Source: Amblyomma americanum (lineage: Eukaryota > Arthropoda > Arachnida > Ixodida > Ixodidae). Taken from it: a DNA stretch of 64,000 nucleotides. Each line of letters opens with the position of its first letter. Position 1 is the first letter of the stretch. The translations under genes were made by a program, and so were the position numbers. The notes below the pieces were generated by a model. It did not search any database, was not told the origin of the DNA, and worked only from the letters and a program-made list of their open reading frames with translations. The stretch covers positions 115,140,380 to 115,204,379 of the forward strand of contig NC_135497.1 of the NCBI RefSeq assembly GCF_052857255.1. The letters run 5' to 3'. Positions 45,059 through 55,000 of this stretch are shown one piece after another.

Positions 45059-46134
45059 TATGCTTAAGCGTTCGCATTTTTGCTTTGCATAAAGGCGGTG
45101 GTGGCATTGTCGGAAAGTTTACTGACAACTGGTCTCCGGAGTCAGTGAAAGAGGTTATTTTTGTGCATGCCGAAGAGTGAAGTGTGACGGCAGTGCTCAT
45201 GTTTGTAGCTTTTTGTCTTGCTTTGCCTTATTTCTGCGATCGCGAAGCTATGAAAAAAGCGGGAAGGTTAGCTCAAAAGGAGTGGGGGGGGGGGGAGGCG
45301 ACACCCTAATCTCCCCCTTCAAGAGTGGCCCATACCGCTCCTGCATGATCGTTTTCACTGTTGTGGAAAAATCCGTGGGGTGCGTCAATCCTCCCCCCGC
45401 CAAAAAGACGTGTAGTAAGAATTGTAATACCAGCAAATCAGAAAATCTCTGTACAGGTTAACAGCAGCATTATTCTCACCCCAGATAACCATAGTAGCTT
45501 CACAGGCGTCTTGTGCTGAAAAGCAGACCATGTGCCCTGGTAACTTTTTAAGAACCCTGTGCATAGTTTGAAAGCAGTCTCAGTTCTGCTTCGTAACGTG
45601 TCGCCTGGTAAACGAGCCCTAGTGGAATAATAACCACCACATCACTTGAAAGGTCTAACGACAACAGATTATATGTATAGCTCCCTGGCTCCTGTGAAAG
45701 TTCAGCGGCAGTTCTCTCGCTGGCGTCATCACATGATGCGTGGCCTTCAAGCTCCCTTTGAATGGGCAACTTGCAGAATTACAAGAAAGCTTAGAGTAAG
45801 GTCTCTTCCAACTAAAAACCCTCGCTCATAGACCGTGTTTTCACTTCCTGCTCTGCTGACTGAAGCGGTCTGGCGCGGGAGTTGAGTCAGTCGCCCTCCA
45901 CTGTATCATTCTTCGAAAAGGTCGGGGGGCTGCCCCGACGGTAACCACCAGCTTTCGAGAGAGAGAGTGTAAAGGGAAGTTGTCGAACGGTTGCATAGAT
46001 GTAACAAGTACCCTTTACGACCCGCTGCTCGCGTTAGCAGCCGTGGTCTATTGTGCCCTTTCAAGTTTCCCTCTCACACAGAAAAAGTGACATCCCCCCC
46101 TCCCTTTTCGAACAATAATGAGAGATTGCTGTCT
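45059..46134. other. no recognised gene
   Basis: No coding feature supported. A G tract lies at about 45286-45297. Confidence 0.4.
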
Positions 46135-46157
46135 AGTAGTAGTAGTAGTAGTAGTAA

Positions 46158-46193
<36 letters not shown>

Positions 46194-46207
46194 CAGTAGT
46201 AGTAGTG
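46135..46207 (+). repeat. (AGT)n microsatellite
   Basis: AGT triplets with AAT and AGC interruptions. Confidence 0.93.
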
Positions 46208-46461
46208 GTTTATTAAAAAAACGGAGGGATCTTGGTTGGAAATTTGTAGAGTGCGCTCGATATTCTCCAAGTTGCCCATTTTCTTTCCCTGCATTCCTAA
46301 TCTTCCCTATGAAGCTTTTACTATTTTCATAGTTTCATCCGTGAATGGTGCAATGAGCAGTGGTTCTCCCGGAAAAATGCACGTGGTTGCGCTTTCTTGC
46401 GCGTGGCAGATGTGTATGCATCTAACTCGCCCCTAGTTTTCGAAAGCTCAGCATCCGTTAT

Positions 46462-46659
46462 TAATTATTAATTGGTTTTCGGGGAAAGGAAATGGCGCAG
46501 TATCTGTCTCATATATCGTTGGACACCTGAAACGCGCCGTAAAGTAAGGGATAAAGGAGGGAGTGAAAGAGGAAAGGAAGAGGTGCCGTAGTGAGGGCTC
46601 CGGAATAATTTCGACCACCTGGGTATCCTTAACGTGCACTGACATCGCACAGCACACGT
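46462..46659 (-). mobile_element. Ruka-type SINE, head missing
   Basis: Tail ATTAATTATTAATTGG, body TATCTGTCTCATATATCG and GTGAGGGCTCCGGAATAA, truncated at GCACAGCACACG before the tRNA head. Confidence 0.8.
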
Positions 46660-46689
46660 TTGTTTCCTTTTTAACGCCAAAGCGTTAAG

Positions 46690-47440
46690 GCTCCTATGCA
46701 GCGGAAAACTCTGCTTGTGCTGCACAATACCCACGTAACGCGTGACGTGACGTCACATGCGTTTCATTTTGCTAATGAAAAGTATAAACAATTCTTATTG
46801 ACAATTTTAGGTGCAACGTTACGCTGCAATATTTTTAAAACACGCACGCCTGAAAAATGGGCGATTCCACGCCGCCAAACAAATTACCTTCTACAGTCAT
46901 TATCTATACAATGCTACTGTTACTCAAAGAGCTCAATGTACCCAGTTTTATTAACCCTGCAATAACCCGCAAAGTTTTGCATTCAGTATTTCTAGAGTGA
47001 CCTGTGCTTGCGTGCTATAAACATAGTAATGATAGCTTTATGTCTAATTTGAGTGCAATGATCGGCTTTGTTGTAATCTCGTGTGCATGCATACGCTTGT
47101 TTTTGTATAACATCTTGATGTCTTTTTTTTTACTCTTACTAATGCTCTTACTTTTGCAAATTTATGATAAAATGTGTCTTTTTCGAAATAGCAGTACATG
47201 TATAACTTTTTTGTACTGCTGTCACTGTTGCCTGCCGCCGGCTTTCAGGCCTCGTCAAGCTGTCCCCGCAGCTTTCTGCCTCGAACACCGTCAACATTGT
47301 GATATGTTGAAAATGACGGTGAATTCGAATTTGAAATTTGAGAAGCTTGTGATCGCTAATGCCAGATATAAGATTTATAGTTAATTGTTACATTATCAGG
47401 GGAGGGGTTGATGTCCACGGGAGGGCCATATCATCACTCC
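46690..47440. other. no recognised gene
   Basis: AT-rich, no domain recognised. Confidence 0.4.
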
Positions 47441-47449
47441 CTGAAGGTA

Positions 47450-47960
47450 GTGATCCTGTGCTAGGCTCAAAAATTGCCTGGATTGTGCTCATGTACTGGA
47501 CAGACAAAAAGGAGAAGTTAATAGGTTAACTGAAGTCACCGAAAAAGATGGGTACCAGTACCATGCAGCAATACACCTACATTGAGAGGGTTTTAAACTG
47601 GGCTAGTTGGTAGATAACATGGTCAAACATAATGCCAGAGATAAGACAATCAGGGAGCTGTGGGAAGTTTACAGCTTGAAATCGGGAAAAGAGGGGACTT
47701 GTGTAAGTGACCCTTCATTTTTGCTTTCCAAACAAGAAAAAGCAATTCTTGGAAAAGTAATATCAAAGGCAAACCGATCTGCTGGGAGAGACTTTTTTTA
47801 TAATGCTTGTTGATACGATAGGAAAGTTGCTGCTTTAAATGTGTTTTATTTATGTTTTGACATGTGAAGCTTATATATGTGTGCAAACCGCAATAAACTT
47901 CAGTTGACAGTTTGTGCACCAGTGTTTGTGCTGCCCCTGTGTTGTCGCCAGACAGTTCTA
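47450..47960 (+). pseudogene. Penelope-like GIY-YIG nuclease, C-terminal remnant
   Basis: A block with TGQTKRR (about 47490-47510, from YIGQTGR in the family) and EVTEKDGYQYHAAIHLH (about 47530-47585) is followed in another frame (47607-47813) by NARDKTIRELWEVYSLKSGK, then CVSDPSFLLSKQEKAI. The order basic loop, HLH, E-x2-E-helix and C-x-S-x-PS-x-LS matches the C-terminal half of the Penelope nuclease at 12061-12372 and 33267-33500. The AATAAA at 47893-47898 is a plausible 3' end signal. The RT part is absent. The catalytic region is frameshifted. Confidence 0.6.
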
Positions 47961-47964
47961 AAAC

Positions 47965-48360
47965 GCAATTATGTTTGACCATCTGCATTCTTTGTATTAC
48001 ATTGTCTGTCTTTTTCCCTAGCGAACTTTGTTGGATATCAATAATTTAATGCCTGAAGTGTGTGCGTGTGCAAATATCGGAAAATTATTTTGTTGCCTTT
48101 GAAGACTTTCTTTTATTTTGTATGTGAGCCCCTGCATTCAGATTATGTCGCTTTACACCTTATGAATATGTCCTTGTGTATTTAATTTTTGTACCATAAA
48201 AACTCTGCGCACTTGATTCTTTACTTTAAGAAATATACAGTAACGCAACCTTGATTACTGCGCAAATGTGTAAAGGCTGCAGCATTCATATTTATCACAG
48301 TATCGCTATAGTTGGATACCACTCAAGAATAAAGCGGCAAATGCCTTTCGGCATCAACGC
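47965..48360. other. no recognised gene
   Basis: AT-rich spacer without recognisable features. Confidence 0.4.
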
Positions 48361-48366
48361 CTAAGA

Positions 48367-48443
48367 CCCGCCGCGGTGACTCAGTGGTTAGGGCGCGCGA
48401 CTACTGATCCAGAGTTCCCGGGTTCGAACCCGACCGCGGCTGC
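48367..48443 (+). mobile_element. Ruka tRNA-like head only
   Basis: CGCCGCGGTGACTCAGTGG (box A with one change) through GGTTCGAACCC (box B at about 48421-48431) and CGCGGCTGCTG, then unrelated sequence. The body and tail present in all other copies are missing. Whether it folds as a tRNA is doubtful; it most likely is a 3'-truncated SINE. Confidence 0.7.
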
Positions 48444-48677
48444 TGATTACTTGGGGCTCCGGATGTGCCCAAGCCAGCCGCGCACGACACCTCCCTACCA
48501 AGCGTGCTGCATAACATCTTGGAATGAAGCACACACAGAAAAATGAACAGACCAACGTGCCGCGGGCCCGGAGCCGAAGAAGCACCACCTGCCGCTGCCG
48601 AACCATATGCGTTGCCAAAGCTTCAGGGTACACCTCCATAAATGGCATAACTCCAGGCCCCGGATTCCCCCACGCCT

Positions 48678-49200
48678 CTAGTTGGCAGCTACGAGTCGCG
48701 ACATTGCATCGGCATTGGCGTTTTGCTCCCCCTTTTTGTGCTCGACCCGGATATCGAATCTCTGCAGAGCGAGTGCCCAGCGTGTTAGCTTGGCGCTGTG
48801 CGGACTACTCAGAGTCAAATATTTGAGCGGGTTATGGTCCGTTATGACCCGAATTTGTGCGCCACACAACCAGACTTCAAGTCACCCTAATGCCCAAATG
48901 ATGGCATAAGCCTCCTTCTCGATTGTCGCCCAGCGGGTCTGAGCCGGGCTTAGCTTTTTGCTCAGAAAAGCGATAGGCTGCTCGCGGCCATCGTCATCGC
49001 ACTGGGCAAGGCAGGCACCCACCGCGTAGTCCGAAGCATCGGTTGCGAGCACGAACTCCCGACTTGGGTCAGGCGCATGAAGTGAGGATGCGCTCTTCAA
49101 GCAAGCTTTCACCTCATCAAAAGCTTTCTGCGCCTCGTCATCCCATGGGAGCTGCTGCGGTGTCCGCCTGTTAGTTAAGCTCGTCAGTGGCAGCCCGACG
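48678..49200 (-). pseudogene. Ty3/Gypsy RT-RNase H fragment
   Basis: Minus strand, 49190 to 48882: LPLTSLTNRRTPQQLPW, AFDEVKACLKSASSLHAPDP, FVLATDASDYAVGACLAQ and TRWATIEKEAYAIIWALG, then after one stop QIRVITDHNPLKYLTLSSPH and EHKKGEQNANADAMSRL (48869-48681). This is the RT connection and RNase H domain with Asp-Glu-Asp residues visible (TDAS, IEKEAY, TDHNP). It ends abruptly at about 49200-49262 where the Harbinger element begins, so the upstream RT was displaced or lost. It is unrelated in detail to the 42649-44859 element. Confidence 0.83.
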
Positions 49201-49261
49201 CGGGAACCAAGCAAGAGGAGCGAGGGCCCGCGGAACGCCGCCGCAGCGAGCGTCGAGCACC

Positions 49262-49310
49262 TAAAGGTACGGACACACTGGCGGCAAAGCACGCGCGGCA
49301 CGCCGCCGGT
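49262..49310 (+). repeat. presumed left terminal repeat of the PIF/Harbinger element
   Basis: TAAAGGTACGGACACACTGG followed by CGGCAAAGCACGCGCGG lies 260 bp upstream of the transposase start. A TAA at 49262-49264 fits the 3-bp T-W-A target preference of PIF/Harbinger. A similar block occurs in direct orientation at 51754. I did not find an inverted partner. Confidence 0.5.
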
Positions 49311-49525
49311 GGCAAGAACGCCGCGCGGCAGAGAGGCCACATTGGTTGTGCGCGCGGCGGCCGCCGTGGAGTCACGTGACAGCGCTGATCTCGCCTTGTC
49401 TCGAACTGCGCGAGCATAGGCGCGATTTCGCGGTTTTCGCGCGCTTTTTCCTTGCTCGGTAAACAGACCACATACCAGCTCCTCGTCCCTCGTCATCTAC
49501 CGCCCTGATCACGCGGACTTCTGCA

Positions 49526-51770
49526 ATGGCAGCTGCAGACGACGATGTTCTGACGACGATGAGCGTTTTGGTCATTCTGTGTTCTCTGCTGTTGCGACGG
49601 CGGCGCGCGCAAAAGGCACGCAGACAAAGGTTTTGGGTGCACCCCTGCTTGTGCTACCGAGAAGTTGAAGGGCAAGCGAATGATTTGCTTCCCCGGCTGC
49701 GCGCCCGAGATGAAGGCTTCTTCCGAGAGTGAGTGATTACAACCTTTTTAAACGCGTAGTGTGCCGTGTGTGTGACGCGATAGTGATGTTGTCTTCGATT
49801 CTTGATTATAGCTTCCTTCGGATGCCGCCGAGCTCGTTCGACACACTGCTCCACCTAGTTCGGCCTGTGATTGAGGGGCAGGACACTCCTTTCAGGCGGT
49901 CTATATCTGCACACGATCGACTTGCCATGACAGTATGGTAAGTCCGAAAGTCCGTGACCCGGTACTGTCCAGTCACAGTGCCTGATCAGCAGTCCCTGGG
50001 AAAATATTGTGTAAAACATACCGCATGAGCACTGTGAAGCAACTCACCCCCCCGCTCCTCATTTATCCTTTGAGACGTATGTGATTAGAATACGCTTTTC
50101 AGATTTCTCGCAAACGGCGACACAATGAGAAGTTTGTCGTTCAACTTCCTGGCAGGACGATCAACGGCTGGAATGATCGTAAGGAAAACTTGTGCTGCAT
50201 TATGGGAAATACTTCAGCCAATCTATGTAAGATTTCCACGAACAGCACAAGAATGGAAAAAAGTAAGTGCACTGCAGTCCATTTTTGTTACTGCGGAGAG
50301 GGTTTATAGTGTTGACAAGCGTCCAGCTTGCCTTTCTTTACCTCATTTGTTATGCTACTGACTTTGCCAATGCCCCCTGCGTACCGACTTTTCAAATGTG
50401 TTGAACCCCTGCATCTCATAACGCATAAGACAACTAAAGTTTGTCTTAAGCATTACTACGCTATTGTTTTGTCACAGTCTCATATTATATTGCCTCCCGA
50501 TCACTCTTTCAGATTGCCACAGACATGCTTGTCGAGTGGAATTTTCCCAACTGCATTGAATGTATTGATGGAAAGCATGTGAGCATTGAATGTCCTGCAA
50601 ATTCAGGGTCACGAAACTTCAATTACAAGAAGTCATTCAGCACAGTCCTCATGGCAACATGCGATGCACATTGTAGGTATGGTGAATTCATGGCAAAACA
50701 ATACTTTTGTTAAACTACTCGTTAATGGTGCATTTTTCTTGTGAATCATGAAAACAGTGTATTATATTCATTGAAAGAGAGTGCTATTGTATGCACTGAA
50801 AGAAAAGAGGACAGTTCAGTGGTGTAAGTTACATGACGAATTAAGGAGCATAGCGTAGACAGGTGTATGATTGCAATGGTTTGCTCATGCAGGTTGACAG
50901 TAAATATATTTGGTTCTGCACAAATAGCAGCAGATGTTAAAATGGTAATCTGAATTGGGATTGTGTGTGGCATGTATATTTAGTCAAACTATAATGCAGC
51001 ACAGAAATGACTTTACGAGACTTGAACGCAGTAGTGACTTCAGAAGGAGCAAGGAGAAAGTCACGTGCTACATCAGATGCTAAATGGGCTACACTGAAAC
51101 TTCTTGCTTTATTTCAGATTTGTGTATGTGGTCGTTGACCATTACGGGGGAGAAAGCGATGGAGGAGTTTTGTTAAGAACGAAGTTGATGCACATATTTG
51201 GCGAGCGCAGATTTGGGATCCCCCCAGCAGCAACAGTGGGCTCAGCGAGACTGATACCATAATTGATGGTGGGCGACGAGGCCTTTCTATTGAAGCATTA
51301 CCTCATGCGGCCTTATCCTCGACGTGGCAAGTTGCTTCAATTACTTTTAACGCTGCCATCTTACTCTCATTGCCGAGATGAAATATCAATGCAGCTGTAC
51401 TGTGTTTGCTGCAATTTTAATGCTCTGACCTTTTGTTTTTTCCAGCTCTTCATGCCTACAGGTTCAGCCAGTACAGCGAGTACTTGATGAGGGCAGTGTT
51501 TAATTACCGGCTGAGTCGTGCAAGGAGGCTCATAGAAAACAGTTTTGGTATCCTGGCTAGTAGGTGGCGAATACTGAAGAGACCCTATCGAGCGTCAGAA
51601 GAAACCACTGAGAACATTGTAAGGGCATGTGTGGCGCTCCACAATTTTCTAATGAAAGATTCGGTGTTTTCAAGGACAACGTACAACCCCCCTGGATTTG
51701 TTCACCTTGAAGACTGGGAGGGAAATGTCACAAATGGGGCATGGAGGAACGATAGTACGAACACACTGTG
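49526..51770 (+). pseudogene. PIF/Harbinger transposase (HARBI1-like), multi-exon
   Basis: Exons with GT-AG introns: 49526-49728 (MAAADDDVLTT.. ..EGFFR), 49812-49937 (DFLRMPPSSFDTLLHLV.. HDRLAMTV), 50103-50262 (FLANGDTMRSLSF), 50513-50676 (CIDGKHVSIECP, first catalytic Asp), about 51118-51335 (VVVDHYGGESDGGV, second Asp; GDEAFLLKHYLMRPYP), 51446 to about 51770 (SRARRLIENSFGILASRW, catalytic Glu). The domains follow the DDE_4 order. Two nonsense changes are visible: the codon across the exon 2/3 junction reads TGA where Arg (CGA) is expected, and TAA at 51258-51260 replaces Tyr before MVGDEAF. The C-terminal frame runs on into a G+C-rich repeat. Otherwise it is well preserved and so fairly young. 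Confidence 0.87.
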
Positions 51771-51990
51771 GGCAAGACGCGCGCGGCACGCCGACCGGCG
51801 GCGCGCCGCGTGCCGCGAAACCTGCCGCGGAGGCGGTTTGGTCTGCCGCGCAGAGGATGGGTCGAGGAGACATTTTAGGCGGCTTGCCGCGTGCCGCGAA
51901 CCAATGAGAAACGTCCGGGCTTTCTCCTAGCGCCACCTCTTGGCTGCTGCCGAAGTTAATTTCCAGCGGCGGCGGCAGAACCACGATCGA
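51754..51990 (+). repeat. second copy of the Harbinger-terminus-like G+C-rich block
   Basis: GTACGAACACACTGTGGGC and GCGCGCGGCACGCCG repeat the 49268-49310 sequence in the same orientation. It lies between the transposase C-terminus and the MADF gene start, where it may act as promoter of the second gene or mark the left end of another related element. Confidence 0.55.
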
Positions 51991-52062
51991 CGACCGAGCG
52001 CTCCGAGCCAGCCGCGACCAACAGCGCTAGTGCTTTCTTCTCGTGTACATCCACATGGCAAA

Positions 52063-55000
52063 ATGAATTTCTGCCGGGAGAACATGATGGAACAAGTTCT
52101 GGAGACTGTTCGCGTGTTCCCCTTTTTGTACGACAAAACTGACCCGGAGTACAAAGATAAGGACGCCAAAATGAACCGGTGGGCGATCATCGGCAGAACA
52201 TTCGATCTGACTGGTGAGTTGTTTTCATTCTTTATCTGAGTTTCCGCTGAATGTTCACGTCGGCCGGAATGTGCGGGGGTGAGCACACTTGTTTCAAGTG
52301 CTCTAGCGGTGTGCTGCGGAGCAAATGATATGGAATCTCGGTTTCCTATGGGCATGGTGATTTTGCCTGAGCGGTTCGCATGTCGTATCGGCCTGCGCGC
52401 TTCGTACAGCGCCGCTTGAGCACTCAAACAAATTGCTCATATTTTCATTTTTCGACCTTTCTTGGTGATAAACAGTGGCATTTCTGTAGGACCGCAAGCA
52501 GCCACAAAATTTAAAAAGTGAACGATCGTTGGCTGAAAATTGTGTCGGCGTCGGAGGGGAGCCGGAAAAGTGGCGCCGGAGGAGAGGCCGGAAAGGTCCA
52601 CACGAAGTGGACACTTTTTGACATCGTGGATGGCATGCTGAGGAGCACACCACATTATGCCGAAAGGTAAAAAAGGCACTTAGTTGCGTAGCCATCTGCG
52701 CCAACTCAAGCCTGGCAATGATAACTTCACTACTGTCACCTGTCCTACCATTCTTTTTTCAGCCGCTTTCTTCGTGTTTAATATCTTTTTACCTGCTTTG
52801 ACTGCCCAAGCGTCTTTGTTTTTAAGAATTTATTTTCTCTTCAGCTGCACTGATAGCTTCGCTATTGGTATTTTCACATTACCATTATCCTGGCAAGAAA
52901 TCTGCAGGCTGTGGGGACCTGCCCTGCAGCCCCCTGAGTTTGCTTTCCCGCGAGGCACCGTGAAGCGGCGGTCTCACCTCGAGGCTGAGCGCATTCCCTT
53001 GTGAGTTACATTAACTGGCAAGAGAGGGCGCCAGCATCGCTGCGGGGGAGACTGCCAAAGCCCGCGCGCGGGAGAGGGGGCTTCGGCTGGGATCGTCGGC
53101 GCGAGCGGATGTGTCGCCCGCGGCTCCGCTTTTCGCCGGCGGGGCGAGGAAGCGACGGGGAGACAGGCTCCCGTACTCGTCCCGTCCGGCCTTCGGAGTG
53201 TATATCCCTTGCCCTAGCGCGGGCGAACATTCACTCGGAACCTTGCTGGTGAGTCGGACGACCTCGATTCATTAGCGTACCTTTCGCTAGCTGGCGTTAT
53301 TGTTGCTGTAGCAATAAATGCCTGTTTGTGTCAGCCAATGTGTCGTTCCTTTGTTCCTCCAGAGCCGAGAGCAAGGCCCGCCGTGGTCAGCGAGCGTTCG
53401 GTAGCGTACGCGACCACGGGGTGGGGTCCGGGCGGCTTTGAACCGTGTCAGCCGCGATTGAGTGGGGAGAACGTACTTATCTCCCCAATTCAACCCCCAC
53501 ATCTGGCGCCCAACGTGGGGCCTGCTCTTGGAACATTGGACGACTGTCGGTTCGGTTCGAGGAACGCTCTTTGTCCGGACTTGACAAGTGCTAGGCCTAG
53601 AGTGAATTTTGAACGCTAGGAATTGCTGCATGCTTTCTTGAGTGCGAGGTGTATTGCGCGGCAGCATGTTTGAACTTTTCGACATGCTCAGCACATTTTT
53701 CTCCCTGGAGTTTCTTCGTGAGAATCACTTGGTCCACATCGAGAGAGCGCGAGGCCTAGCACCCGCGGAGTCGCCGAGCCCGAAGCCAGTGAGTACGGAA
53801 GCCGCGTGGGTGGTCCGAGTTTCTGTATATATTTTCTCTACTGTCTCTTTTTCGACTATGGGAGTCGCGGCTCCGGGAGCCGGGTGGCCTGGGGCCACGG
53901 GTGCCGCTACGAGCTCGCTGGTATTGCAGCTCGGCACCGGGCGCTCCGACACCGTCCGATACGGTGGGCGCCGACCGCTCAGAAGCTGCTTTGTGCAGTG
54001 AGCGGGGTAGGACCACCCCACAAAGCTGACGTCTCCTCACGGCTGCGCGCACATAACCCGTTTCGGGTCTTTGTTGTGGTCACGGTCGTTGTCGGAGTGG
54101 TAGTTGAGCCTGAGGCTTTTCGGAGCTGCCTGCACCACGTTAAAGGAGACACGACCATCGGACCGTGTCGTTGAGAGGGGGCGCACTTTGCTTCCCGCCC
54201 GTTTTTTTTGTAACCTCGCACGAACTGAGCAGTCTCGTTCAACTCAAGAAATGGCTTTGTTCACTCGAACTTTGTGTTTGCACAGCCGCCGACACGTTTT
54301 GCTAGCGAGTTAGGCATTGTGCCACGAGGCCCTTGCGGATGCCGTTTCCCCTCCCGTGACCTACATTAAGGGCACGCCGAGAGCGTTTCGGCAATTTTGC
54401 CGATCCGGTGGAGCCACCCAGGCTTGCTGACCGGTGCACATCGTCTCGCTGCCACCTGCTGCGACGGAGCGGCCTGTATCCTGTTCGTCGCATCCGTCCG
54501 GGGCAGCTGTGGCGAGACCAGTCAGCAGTCACCTCCGGCTGCTGCTGCCCTGGCGACTACTGCAGGATCCTGGCCTGCAGTTTTCCCACCGGCCTTCGAT
54601 TCGCGGGCCTGCGGACACGGAAGTCCGCGGGCCATACGAGTCGTCCCAGTGGAGACCTTCACGCCGCCTTCGGAATACCGCGGAAGTCTGCGTGGAGGCT
54701 GTCGGCGTGACCTCCGCTGCAAGACGTGCCTCAAGGACATGAAGACCAGGAGACTCCTCCATAACGTCGTGCGCGGTTACATTAACTGTGGGACCTTACT
54801 GATGTCGCTGAATTTTCGTGTGCCGCATGCAAAAGCTGCAAAATGTTTCGACACATTTTATCCTGATTTGCACGCCATCTGTCCAATGACTCGTTTACAA
54901 ATCCTATATAACAAAACGTTTAATGACATGGACATATTTGCCTAATTGTTGTTTTCGTGCCTGCTTTTAAATCTTTTGAAGTGGTGTTTTGATGTATCTG

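Noticed and set aside
45177..45461. 94-codon frame
   Set aside because: Crosses a G homopolymer and has no recognisable features.
48367..48443. Functional tRNA gene
   Set aside because: Boxes A and B match, but it is identical in style to the SINE heads and has no credible terminator directly after it.
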